In this document: one piece after another, positions 1 through 13,500 of the stretch
How positions within the stretch are numbered: position 1 is the first letter of the stretch
Layout of the letters: every line of letters begins with the position of its first letter
Assembly: GCF_003672135.1 (NCBI RefSeq)
Contig: NC_039514.1
Span: forward strand, 7,693,287-7,757,286
From: Ooceraea biroi
Taxonomy: Eukaryota; Arthropoda; Insecta; Hymenoptera; Formicidae
DNA length: 64,000 nt
Reading direction: 5' to 3'
Notes under the pieces: generated by a model
Told to the model about the DNA's origin: nothing
The model's input: the letters and a program-made list of their open reading frames with translations, nothing else
Database searches by the model: none
Translations under genes and position numbers: made by a program

Positions 1-3000
1 AGGAGTCGTGGGAAAGGGTGGAAGAAAGCGTCGGAGTTCGGAAGACGAGCGAGGAAAGGAGAGAGAGAGAGAGAGGAGCGAGCGTATATACGTACGAGGG
101 AATAGTGGAGATTCCGCGGTTCTCGAGTATGCGGGCGAGAAACGAAAGAGAGAAAATAAGGGCAAAAAGGGAGCGAATTATTGGTCGACATGGAGGAGAA
201 AACGAAGAACGGCGCGCGGCGAGTAGGACGAGGAGGACGGGGGAAAATGATAGGGACTCGCAGACAGCTGCGGAGAGACCGAGAGAACGAAAATAACGAC
301 GAACGGAGAGAGACGAGAGGAGAGTAAAGGAAACAGAGAGGGACGGACAAGACGAAGACACGCCGAGAGGAGAGGAGAGAGAAAGGAGGATGGCGGAGGA
401 AGGCAGAGAGCGCGCAAGGGATGCGCGCGACCGAGAGAGATGCAGAGCACGGGGATGAAGAGAGAAGCCAGACGAGGGCTGGAGGGCGAGGAGACGCAGC
501 AGGGGGTTGCCGCACGAGTGGAGGGGGCATCGATGTGAGGGTGAGACACTGGTAGGGAGGCTGGGGCACCAATCAATAGACGCGCGGCGGCGCTCCACCT
601 GTCAACGCGCGCGGAGATAAACACAGGTACCCTGGCCCGGTGTTTAAAAGCACTGACGTATCAGGTGCACGATACCCGTCAGTACATCTGCCTACGCACG
701 ACAGGGTGACGCGGGGTGGAATATTGTCTGAGGCACGGGGCGAGAGAGTCGACAACTCCGAGACTCCTGCCTTTTGTTATCTGCCGGCCTCGCCACGATG
801 GAACTCGTGCACGATTCGTCGGAGGTGATAAACGGAAGTAGCTACTCGCGCGTTTAGAGCGGGGGTTACGCGGGGGATAATCGGTGGAGCTGAAGTTGGA
901 ACGGAAACGCGCGGGTGCGTGCAGCGGAGGGACGAAGAGCACCTGGGATGCACTCGCCCTGGTGGAGGCCTTTTTGTCCGCTATGGGGCGAATTATCATG
1001 CGCGTGTCCACACAGGGACGAAACTGATAGCCCCATATTTTGCATATAAAGCGAGCCCTCGTCGTGCAAATCGAGTTTAGCGGTCGGTACGCCGGTTTTG
1101 CAGCAAACGGCAATATTCGTCGTTTAATTATACGGTTGCGAGCTGAATTAATCCGCCCCGGCTCCCGCGCTGTCCGGTAATAAGAATACGCCGGATGTAG
1201 TAAGCGCGCGCCGCGCGGTGATTTACCGGCCAAGTTTTGCGCGTCGCATTTAAGGGCGAGCCCAATATATTGGCTCAAGTTTCCTAGGATGCATCATAAA
1301 TACCTATATCACTCCGTGATGCAGGTTTATCGCGGCAACTCGTCAAACTTGCCGACGTAACGAGCACGCGGTGCACGTACGCACCTTTGATCCTCGCGAG
1401 TTGCGCGACGTTATTCTTTGCCATCTGCGACGCAAGCGACGCACGTATTGTTCCAGCCACCGACGAGTTCGCGCGAGGAACCGAAATTGCGATATAAATT
1501 TTCGCGTGGCCGTACTGTGTGGCCCGCGCTTTTGTTGCGATTACTTCCGCAGTCGGCGGAATTTTTGCAACGCACGAATTTCTGCTCGTGACACGGCAAA
1601 TGAAGGGCCGGTTAATTAATATTAGCTTAATGTGACGCTGCCAGCAATGCGGCGTTGCGGATTTTATTGTAATTACGCGATCCGGTTACGCGGTTGCAGT
1701 TTCGCTGACGCCGATTTTCATTCCGGTTGGTAAAACCGTTTCGCGGTCCCGATGTAAAATAATTTTAATATCGTCGAAGATATTCAGCGAACTCGTTTCG
1801 GCAAGCAATGCGGGGCACGCGGTTGCCGGAGAATGGGAGATTAATCCTCTCTCTCCCTTTTTGTCCTTTCTTTCTTTTTTTACGATTCATCGTTTCAAGT
1901 ATTTTAATCGAATGGTATCCCGACATCACGGGCTAGCCACGGGTCACGTATGACGGACATTTCTCTTCCGATCTAATCTCCCGTCTCGCCCGGACGGCGC
2001 AAAACCGCTCCAAAGGCATTAATCGCTTACAACACGCGCTAATTATCAGGCACACGTGCGCGATAATAATCCTTTTATCGTCGGGCCGATTATGCCGCGC
2101 CGTAATCCGCTCGCACGTGGCGATTTAAATATCTCGCCGGATATTCAAGGAACAAGAATTCCGTTCGAGGTAAACCGCGAATTAAGGGTGCAGGCAGATT
2201 ATAAGCGGGGCTACGTTTCCCGGGATATCAATTACAAGAAATTAGCGACGCTATTGTGGTGTAATCGCGCCGTGTCGCCCGAGTTACAATGGGCTTCTTT
2301 CCGCGGCGAGCGTTTTCCCGTGTGCAACGAGCATAATGGCTCAGATTGCCGCGCGGTATCTCTTCTCCCGTCCCTGTACGTTCGCAGCGAGATAATAAAA
2401 TTATGCGCCTCGTAAAACGACGGGTCCGCCTCGTGTCTTGACACGCGCCCGGCAGTTTAAAAGGCAAGATTACTCGGCGGGACTATTGTTGTCCGCGCAC
2501 CAATGCTCGGTATTTAATGCTCGCAATTTTAATTGGAACTCTACTGCACCGTAATTCCATTTTATCGGGATGGAAAATGCGATCTGATAGAGGATCCGCA
2601 GCGATATCGCGAATTCGCGTGGCTAATCACTGCGAACACCGCGCTCGCTGCCTTTTTCGCGCACCATTTTGCATTTATACAGCGTGCGTATGTGTGCGTG
2701 CGTGTTACACCCTTAAGAGACTAATATACGCGAAAGCAGATTTATTATTTTCGTTGAATAATCCAGAGCCAAATCTCCTTGCGGAGCCGTTTCCGCGATC
2801 ACGCACGCGGAGAAAGAACGAAAACGTGTATTTTATCATCCGCGCATCTAACGGCGTAATTTTCATACGGAGAGAGAGGAAGGGTAGGGCCAATTCTTTG
2901 TCCAGCGCATTGTTCATCGCGTACAATGCCGACGAGTTAATAACTGCGCGGATTACGCGTGAGGCAATATCACTCCGCGCGCCTTCAAAGTATGAAATCA

Positions 3001-4438
3001 CGTCGCGGCGCGATATCCTGTCCACTTCCAGTTTACTGTCGGGCCGCGGGATTTCCGGGGTGGATCGTAATACTACTTTGTTCCAAACTTGCCGCCGATA
3101 TTTCACGAGGCGCGGCGCGCAACTACGAAATTAGATGCTCTCATGAAAGCAAAAGAAACATCCATGTGTGACGGGCATACGCGCAGGCAAGTAAGCAAGT
3201 GAGCGAGCAAGTAGACGGGAAAGTAGGCAGACAGGCGGCAAGTGGGAAGAAATGAAACGAGAAAAGGGGCGCTATAATATCGTGTAACACTTCGGAGCGT
3301 ATCTTATTCGCGCGCCGCGTGAAAAGTTCTCTCATTGCGCGGAGGCGAGGAAAAACAGCTCCCGGGCAGGGCGACGTTCGGCGACGTTACAACTTGGAAA
3401 GTCGTAACGAAAATTATTTCGATACAAGTTTGTCAATTTGCACGATTGCCCGTTCTTCGTTCCTCTCTCTTTCCCACGCCTTCGTTGCTCGCCCCTTGGG
3501 CGAGCGTCGCCAATTCGCGCGACTAACTCCCGCGGGTAGAAAGGGAGGCGGCGGGCGTTACACTTTATGTATACGAAAATCCGTGCTCGCGGCCGGCTTG
3601 GCTACACGGCCAGATATTAATGGTAACGCCGGATGCTCGGAATAACGAAGACACAAAGTGCAGTATTCAGCGCTGACAGTTACTCGATTATACGACGCAT
3701 ACCGCGTTAGCGTATCATCGATCACCGCATTGACGCCGGCATCTGGATATATACGATACGTTTGACGTGGAATAAATAGCTTGATAAATGCGTGCGGCCC
3801 GTATTATTTTTGCAGAGCGACGACATCGATATTTTCATCGCGGATCCCGCGCGCAAGCCTCCTGCAAACGAGTCCTTCGTGTCGTTCGATTTCGAGTGCG
3901 CGACACCGCGCGTATCGCGCCCGATCCCTTATCAATTCCGGGTTATCGGATACGTGTCTCGGTTTACGGTAAATTACACGGCGAGCAACACGGCATTAAT
4001 ATCGGTACGTATTACCGACTATTAACGCCGAGTGGATCGGTGTAATTACGCGGGCCTCGTATGCAGACGTTGTCTGAGCAGACGCCGACTGCTACCACTG
4101 CACTATACGCAAGCCGGTAGTAAACGGAGCGCCGCACATCAGACATCCGATACAGGATGTCGCGCCGGATTATCACATCCGATTTCACGACGGGCGAGAT
4201 AATCGCGTTTCCCCTCGACATTTATTAAGTTCGCGCGTATCACGCGTTTTTTTTTTAAATCATATATGCAGCTATCGGGACGCCGTATTTCAAATTTCGT
4301 GACTCGCTCGTCCGTTTATCTATATATTCCGCTCTGGATGCATCACGCTCTGCGTCTCCGCTGCGCGAGATAACATTTGAATAATTCAGTTCAGTTGTAT
4401 TTTTTTGAAAAATCATTGGTGCTCTTCTCTGCTTGCAG
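1..4438. other. Upstream sequence, no gene supported
   Basis: No reading frame here looks like a conserved protein and no splice-flanked exon could be recognised. The first ~500 bases are strongly purine-rich on the plus strand, with GA runs at about 60-75, and could be promoter or untranslated sequence, but nothing proves it. The exon preceding the receptor exon at 4439 must end in a G that completes a glycine codon. I could not identify it here, so it may lie left of the window. The last bases, ending ttgcag at 4438, are a pyrimidine-rich splice acceptor. Confidence 0.6.
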
Positions 4439-4591
4439 GTGCCATTTTTGAGCAGGGCACCGACGAGGTGCAGTCCGCCTTCAGGTTCGCGATGAGGAAT
4501 CACAATCAGAACGTCACCACTCGCAAGTTTGAGCTGCAAGCCTTCGTGGATGTGATCAACACCGCGGACGCCTACAAGCTGTCCCGTCTCA
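4439..4591 (+). CDS. Glutamate receptor exon A (amino-terminal domain)
   Basis: The exon is bounded by a polypyrimidine tract plus ttgcag acceptor and by a gtgagt donor at 4592. It starts with the last two bases of a glycine codon and ends with the first base of an isoleucine codon, so it lies between two phase-1 introns. It encodes the stretch from AIFEQGTDEV through DVINTADAYKLSRL. There is no stop and no methionine start inside, so at least one upstream coding exon must exist. Confidence 0.92.
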
Positions 4592-7500
4592 GTGAGTATA
4601 TGAGTGTATACAGATCCCTCCATCGGCTCGGAATCGTTATTCGATCCAAGGCGCGTCGCGCCCTGCGTGCGACATTTTTCCCCGGAAATCGCAGTTATTC
4701 GCACGTCGACGACGTACTCGGCAAGGAAACTGAATCATGAACGACTCGCGGAGGCCGTTAAATATTTCACAGACATTTTCAAACGTCGATCGTCGCCTCG
4801 CTTGCTCGCGCTCCACTCGAGCGATCCCCGAGTGGAGTCGAGTGAATCGAATTCCGCTGCGAATATTCCCCCGGATTGTCCGGGACAATTTTTCACTACT
4901 GCATTTAAAGTGTCTGAAATGTCCGCGCGCGCGCGCGCCCCCGCGTGGAGCGCGGAATTTCGTTTCTGTCTCATGAGGGGGTGGAAATCGATTTCGCGTT
5001 TTGTTCGCGATATCTGTACCGGTGTCACAGCCAGGGTGACTTATCAACAATGCTGAGGCGCGTACGTGCCGGAAAGCGCGACATCTCCGCGCCATTGAAT
5101 ACGCCGCAAGCTCGCGCGGCCCGTGTCGGATATGAAATAAGTAACGTTTCGTTTCTATGGCACCGCGTGCAGATACCGATCTCGCCACCTTGCCGGAGAG
5201 GCGAAACGCTTCCATTTCCCGGCGCTACGAGGCACGTGCGGACGATAGAGTGCACCGAGAAGCTATCGCGATCGACCGCTTCCAAGGAGGCGCCGTGCCC
5301 GGGACAAAAGCCGCTCGATTAGCATCGACGTGTGTTTCGCGGCTGCGGAAGTGGCGTTTTCATCGGCATTGAGCATTATCGTTATTTTACCACCGTGTAA
5401 GTCCCATAGAAAAAAAAAGTCCGCCGAGTTTTCGAGACGATTTCGAGACGGGAAAGACGATCGCTCGTCGCGAAATCATGTCGCTCGGCGGCGCCGCGAC
5501 ATGAAACTCGATTTAACCATGCTCGTCGGTCAATTGCAATCTGGTGATTAAACTCCGTTCAATCACGCGATTAAGTTGGCGAAATTGTCTCATTGTTATG
5601 TTACTGCGCGATTCGGCAGTCGACCGCTCTCTCGCTAGCTCGTCGGTCGCTCGCTCTCGATGGTGCCATCCAGTACTCAATGGTGTGAGAAGTTCCGGAA
5701 TTATCCCAAGAGCCATTACGTGTCACTTATCCTGATTTACACCGGAGCGTAGCGAGCGTGAATTTTCACGATAACAGTTATCACACACGTTTGTAATGAA
5801 GATATATTGTATTATACATTTTTCTTCACCGTAACGCCGCGAGATACCTGAAATCCATCCGCAGCGTCGTTCGCTCAGCGCTTATTTGTAACCCCGACCA
5901 TTACTGTCATCCCCTATATTACCTATAACCACGTAATCGAACACAAATAAATGTAACGATGCACCCACAGAAACGATTTCTGGACTTAATGCTATTACTC
6001 TTTAATCTATCATAAAATAAGATCGCTATAGCGACAATCATATTTATTATTGAAAAGAAGCATATTTTAATCTTCAATAGAAAATTCGAAAATCTAGATT
6101 CAAATAATCTTGGCGCTATCTCATTCATTTTCTCAGAAGGATTTAGATACAAATTTCTAGCAAGTTCAAAATATTCTTGATTTCACAATATTGTGAGATC
6201 TAAAAGACATCTTATTCTATTCTTCTAAGAGAATTTGTAGAATCTGCACAAAACGGCCAATATTTATGTGTTGCAATCGAAAATCGGGACAGTGTTTCTG
6301 TTATTTACAATGAATAAGTGCAAAAGATATGGAAATGTCTTATCTCGAATCTTATTTCTCAAGTAAGTATATTGTATATACTTACTTACATTGCACTTAT
6401 TCATTGTAAATAACAGAAACACTTTCCCGATTTTCGATTGCAACACAGAAATATTGGCCGTTTTATCCGAATAAAGGACGGCGCCGAGTCGACGAGCGAC
6501 TGTGAGAAAATGACGCGTCGACATCGACAAAGCCTACTCTAAAGTGGCGCTAATGTCAAATTATTCTACATACAAGAATATATAAGCATAAATGTTACTC
6601 TTGTCTCAAGACAGTAAGACAATCTTATTTAATTCGAGAGAGAAGAATAGAAATTACTGATTTAAATTAAAAATTGTTTTATTTTCATATTTTTTATACT
6701 TGTAATACGATTAAATTAGTCAAGAATATTTTTCGTTTTGTTATCAGAAATCCTGTCTGAGGGTGTGCGAATAAAGCAGCAATTTATATCATATTTATAT
6801 CATTTCGATGGAAAGAAGCTTCCGCTTCCACTCGCAAGCGCTCGCCGACGTCACGTATCTACCGAATATTACGTTCCGCGTCCCTTGCGCCTCGAATCGA
6901 TGTTCTCGCGAGCGCTCTCGCGCGAATTACCCGGGAATCCCTCGGGATTCATCGTAGTCGTAGTTTCTCTCACTTTGTCGCTCGTCGCGTACATCCGAAA
7001 TTCGAAAGAGCCGATCGATCGGCTCGCAAACCGCTTCACGGCTTCTCTTCTCACCAAGGGGCGTCGGTCCAATCGTGCTACAGCGGTCTCCCGGCTTTGA
7101 AGTCGAGCGAGTCCGTCCCGAACCGGAAGCGGGTATAGAAAGACAAAGGGCACTCCGGGTGCCAAAGATACCGGTGTCTCCTATCATCGGCGAACTCGCA
7201 GTTATTGCGCCGCGCTACAAAGACACTTTACGATTGTACGGTGACCCGATCGGATTCGCTGACGCGCGTCCATGCCGTATTACCGATAAATCGATGAACC
7301 GTCATTCGCGCCGAGTAAGCGGCTAATGCTCGCCCTCTGTCCTTATTAACCGGCATATACAGCTCCGCCTAAGTAGATCGATAGCTGAAACCCTTGGCCG
7401 ATTGCGCGTCGCAAATTGCACGATTTTCGCCGGGAACGGGGATTACGCCGGAATGGGATTCGCGGTGATTTTCCGTTCACGACAACGATCCGTACGTAAC

Positions 7501-10500
7501 GCGGCGATTAATTCGCGCGATTTCCCGGCGCCGTGCGCTTATGACGACGTCGTCGTCGTGGTTGCGATTCTATTAACCCAAGAATTCGTGGGTAGAATCC
7601 GCGGCCGACAGTCGCGCGGATTCGTCGCGGCGATGCGGCTCGGCTATTTGGGCCAAGTCCAAGGGGCAAGCGGGGCCGTGTTACGGTACTTAGCAAAGCT
7701 CCGTTAATTGTATTAATGTTGCTCGGTTCACCCGGATCAAGACCCCGTTATAATCCCGCTGCGAGACTGCTTTCTGCCCGGCGAATCTATTGTCGGGTCG
7801 CTTCCCGCATAATGTTCCGGCCCGCTGGTTTCCCGTTTACTGCAAAACGCGAAGAAGAAAAACTTCGCTCCTGCATCACTCCGTGATGATATTTTTACGT
7901 GTTTCCGTTTCCGGATGGAACGTCGATATTTACGACATTTGATAGCAACGCGCGAGCGTGTGCGCGTGTTAATTATGCAATAGTATCTACGAAATAATAA
8001 TATAATAATTCAGTCGCCAGAGAAATTTAGGATTAATATTATTGGAAATTTCTCCGATAGAGTATTCACGAGTGAATACGATCAAAGAGATTTACATTTC
8101 ATAAATTTGATATTTCGCCTGATGAATCGGCGGTTATTAATTATCCATCGCGTATATGAAACGAGTTGCTGAATAGCAAATGTCATTCGCGGGATGGGAG
8201 AAAGGTGAAAAAAACTCTATCGCGATGAAAAAAGGGAAAGGGGAGGAGAAAAAGGGAAAAGAAATGATCTGCCGTGCGATACGGATATCGTGAAAGACCT
8301 CCCACTATATTCGCTTTTTAATAACATTTATCCAACTTTAAGCAGATGTGTGATGGAGAGCCGTGGCTTTTCCTAGTACAGATAATGGACATCGAAAATC
8401 ATTATGAGACTGGACCGTCTCTCCCTTTATCATGGATAGACGCATGTATTTTCATTTCAATACGCTTCATTTATATTCGCCCGGGCATTACTCTCGAAGC
8501 CCGATGAAATAGAAAAGCGTCGGGCGTAAACCAGACACCAGAAAGGCAGAATATTTCTGTTCCACGCGCGAAATCGCGCGTCTATCCGCTTATATCAATA
8601 CACGCGCGCGCGCACACGGGCACATTAATAATTTCCCATTAAGCGCAACGCGAACGAGTATCGAGTATCGAACGAGGGTGGCGGGGACTCGACTCGTGGA
8701 CGAATCGAGAAATATGAAGAAGGGGAATATCCTTAAATAAATCTGCTCCTTAATATTTTCAATAACGTATCCCTCTGACGTTAGCACGGCACGGCACCTA
8801 CGATCCCCTGCAGGCCGACCGGGTTTTTCGGAAGGGTCGCCATCGAGGGAACCGAAAATTATTGCGAGCGTAGGGACGACGACGACGATGACGGCGGCAA
8901 CGGCGACGAGGACGGCGGTGGTGATAGTGCTGGTGGTGGAACGCGGACGGGGGAGTTTTTTCCGTTGAGAAATCACACGGTAGAACCGGAGAATCCTGAG
9001 GGAGAGAATTTTCGCGGCGGCGTGCTACGCTCGTCTTAGCGGAACGTAATAGCCATCTATCAACTTTCGGTGCATATCGTATAATATCCTGCAAGATCCT
9101 TTGCCCCGCAGGGGCGAGAGGAGAGGAGGAGATCAGGAGAGAGGAAGAGTAACCTTCCCGTCATCCCCGCACTCTCGCTACAGAGGGGGATGAATGTATA
9201 CGGGGCGCCAGCGAGCCAACCAGCCAGCCAGGGCCGGCATAAATCTGCCGAGGGCTCCCGAGGGTATTTCCCGCCTTTTTTCCCTATACCCTTCCGCGAT
9301 CCCTCGTCGCCCGCCCTCGCCACGCCACCTATTCCACGCTTTCGCGCCCTTCTTCCCGCATCCTGAACCAGACGCGAGATGAATCCCAGGCTTCTATTCC
9401 CGCGCGGTTTATCCCGGGGCAAACATCGGCCCATCGTCGTCTCCGTCGTCGTCGTCGTCGTCGTCGTTGTTGGCGAATGGTGGGTAAAAGTCGATGACGA
9501 TTACAAATTTATAATGTACATTCACAAGGAGTGTGTGCCGGCGCCGTCCGCCTCTTCGTTTCATACCGATTTGCACGCTTAAGATATTCTTTTTGATCGT
9601 GTTTGACCGAGTCCATGAATTAGATATTGCTTCACGACATTTGCGTCCCTCGCAGCCCACATTATTAATTCCAGCTGTTAATGTGATCGATTTTCGGTAC
9701 ACTATAACTCTTTCCCTCTTTCAGAATTTAATTTTGTTGTAACTTGTTATGAAACTGCATTGTATGTATGTTAGTAATATCTATATATATTACAATTGTC
9801 TATTTTAATATTTGCTATTTAATACCGCTATTTAATAGTTTGGCTATGAAATGATAACCAGATATGTATTACGAGATATTAATCTCGATAAATCGATGTA
9901 TAATGTATTGAACTCTCAGTTATATCGAATTCGAAGTATTCGAGATTGATTACGAATTTATGTTATGCATGCAAATTTATGTTCCATCAGCTCATAATAT
10001 CGTTAGTGTAAATGTTAATCAGATATGTCTAATTAAAACACCATTTAATTTAGTAAATCGCTAAATTAAATATTTGCTTTCATGTCAATAGATCAGGTTT
10101 GCTTTGAACACATTGTGTAGACTTTGATATTAGATAAAATCATATTTTGGAGATAAAGGCCACGTTTACTGGTTTCATCTAATTATATTGTTTTCGCTGT
10201 TATTTTCCCCTTATTGCTTCTCGACGTAACGTTAAAAATATTCTATCCCTTTATCCTAAAGCAGACGCGAGATAAACCCCGCGATTATACACGCCCGCAT
10301 AGCAAATCCAAGTGCAAACATTGGCTCACGCGAACGTGAGTGACGAGAACGAAAGATAAAGGTGGTTACAATGTTTACGGGTTTATTAATGCAAGCCCAA
10401 GTTAATTTACGTTTTCATTTTAATTAAAATGTAATTTAAATAATTGCTCGAAGAGTGCATTGAAATTGCATTGCGTAAGTGAGTAAATATTTGCTTGTTA

Positions 10501-13500
10501 CTATGAAATCGCACGGTCTAACAATTTCTTCTAACAAATATCTCTTATATTCATTTGCGTAATGTACATGTATTTATCAGAAACGTTATTTAAAATAATT
10601 AAAATATTGTGGTAGCGAAAAGTGCAGCAATTTAGATTTAGACTTGAAACGTTCTTTAAAAAGTAGACACGATGTTTATTAAAAACGTCACTTTTTTGAA
10701 ATATCTATATATGAAAGTTTATATTTTATTTAAACGTTCACAAACACACACACAAAGTGTCACGTATACAGCGGAGACGAACGGAGTCCGATTCCTTTGA
10801 GGATTTACGTCAGACTAAACAAATACTCAAATACACGAGAATAATGTCGATTTGCACGTGTTTACGCCGTCGAGATATGAAAATTAAATTACGACTCACG
10901 CTTTCATCATCGTGATATTCCCCGTCGTAAATAAAAAATTCACCAATGCCGTGGCATTCTAAAAAATGAGCTCCGTAATATTATGCAGAGTTGGATAAGG
11001 CGGGGGGATATTCCGTTTGAAGACTCGGGGGGATTTCAGGGTATCTTAATCTTTGAGCGCGGGATTCTCAACTTTAAGAATCCCGAGGTAAACCTAGACA
11101 ATGTCGCCTGGGAGGAAGACATTCCTACCATGCCGTTTGACGTCGTTTCCGTCGAGTTGCACGCGACGTCAGGTGCGAGGCCGCGTTCAATTCCCGCGCG
11201 GTTTATCCGAAAGTATGCGTTACTTTGGCAAACACAACGACGAGGTCGACGAAAAGCGAGACCGATGAGGAGTCGCCGTCTCCGAGTATATCTTTATTAC
11301 AAAATGCGAACGCAAGGATGCCGCGCAACTTTCAGGACTTTCGGGAAACTTTCTTTCCGCGACGCCCGTACTTACGGTAAACTTTACGTACACGATCTTT
11401 AAACGCTGCCGCGCGGATTCCGTAATTAGCGACTCGAATCAAACATCATTAACTCGGTCGCACCGTTTACACGCGCGCATGCATCAGATCGCTTCGTGTT
11501 TCGTTATATTAAAATATCACCCCGCACGCAAATATAATAATAAAATTGTGTAATAAAATTTGTAATAAAATTTTGAAGGTTTTCGATATTTGTCTCACCG
11601 AGTGAGCGGCAAAATATTTACATATTTTAATTATCGGCATACAAATAATTGTAAATGGGCTTTGGAAACGCGGGGGCTGCGCAATTTTATTTAATCGCGT
11701 ATAAATGAAATTTGTATCCACGCACGGGGTAAAAGTACTCGGTGAAATATAAATATCACTCACGCGTATCCGAGCGGAAGCGGAATGCGCGCGCGTGTGC
11801 GTATAGATTCAGATTTATTATATTTCCCACTCGCGTATCACTCACGCACGTCCCCCGTCTTTTCTCCCGCGTTTTATTTTACGGCTGTTTGCCGCGAATC
11901 TGCGTCGTTTTACTTATTTAATGAATATATTACACGCGGCCGGCGGCCGCGCAGAATCGCCGCGCTTCGCTCCTCGCGACTTGGCCTGGCGACAACGACA
12001 GATGAGGGGATTCTCCGGTTCTCCGGTAACCAGATGAGTGGTAATGGTAATGTCTCTCGGCGGAGTTCCCTGTTCATGCAGAAGAGCATTTTTCACGCAG
12101 TATCGCCGGGAAACCGTTCGCCATAAAAGCGGTCTAAACTGACGAGTTACCCGGGGATAGCGCGGGCGTACAAGGCGCGCGAAAGAGACTCCTCCGCGTG
12201 TCACGGAGAGATATATCATGGTGCGGGAATAAAAAATACGTCGGTTTCGTCGCCCAGAAATAGCGCCATCGAGAAACGGGAACGTGCCGCGGATTTATAC
12301 CTCTCCCGCATCGACATTTTCAAGATGTTCACCTTCGCATGCGATTAACGCGAGAAAAATGCATCGGTAAATCATTGGTGATAAAAATAATCGAGCGAAT
12401 ATAAACGATAACGATATCCCCCGTTCTCTCTTTCCCCCGCAAGAATTCACGATGAAGATATAAATAATCGCAGCCGTTTAAAAATTAATAACGTCACGTT
12501 AATAACACCGAGTGTCGCGGCACTGCCGCAGCATTGTGCCGAGGTAATCGCGTAAATTACACCGTAGCCGGAGTTCGGTGGTGTCGGTTTTCGAGATATA
12601 CGGAAAATGTTTAAGCCGCAATGTTACTTGGTGACGACGATATCACGAAAACTCGGTAAACTCGCGGAGAAACGCTATTTGTTCCCACCGAGGCAGCAGA
12701 CAGGCTTCTGGGGTAGCTGAGAACGCGTCATTTCCGATTGTCATTTCTCACGGAAAGCGACGTGGTGTGGCTTGACTGTCCAGGTTAAGGGCCCATTCAA
12801 AGTTACCCGCGCAGACACGCAATATGCAAACGTACATTATTCTGTAGTTTGAGAAACCCGCCCAGCGCGGGTCCAATTTTCCCTGGGAATTGACTCGGGC
12901 ATAGTTTTGCACTCGTATATCACACCTGTCACGCGCTACTTAGAGATTTATCTTATCTAATTTCTTGCACGCGGATTATCGAAGCTCATCAGCGTAAATT
13001 AAGATGCTCCTAATGCGTTCGAATGCATCTACGGGAATAGACGCGGCGTCCTACGCGAAGGAGCACGCATCTCCGCGCGAATCGCTCGGATATTCCAGTT
13101 TCCACGACGAATGGACTCGTAATGATCGTTACGTCGATTCGCGCCGCGCCGCCACGCAACGCAACGCAACTCGACGGAATTCCGAATTCCGCGCGAAAGC
13201 GAAAGTGTATAAATATACATTGTGCAAATCGAAAAATAACGCTCTGCCACGCCAGTTACATTTAAAGGGACCGAATGCATTTGCATCACCCACCCACACG
13301 CACGCAGGTTACGCACGGGCGTAAATGCGATTTAAATGCCACGCGAGTGTACTCTGCCGCCGTTTCACGCAAGATATACATATAATAATTTATATTTTGC
13401 AAATGACAGATATGTGGAATCAGCCATATGCTCGCCGGCATAATGCGATTTGTCCTTTATGCGGTTGCGCGCGTAATTACGGTGTAATCGACACTTGGAA

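Noticed and set aside
4060..4115. Minus-strand tRNA-like string with a D-arm/A-box look (TAGTGCAGTGGTAGC)
   Set aside because: The A-box match is fair, but there is no acceptable B box, T-arm or acceptor stem; at most an old tRNA fragment.
6264..6530. ~88-residue minus-strand frame repeated in all three hairpin MITE copies
   Set aside because: It reads across the palindromic arms; its repetition reflects the element, not protein conservation.
1307..7890. The string ATCACTCCGTGATG near 1310 and 7875
   Set aside because: Only 14 bases, two occurrences and no shared flanks; compatible with chance.
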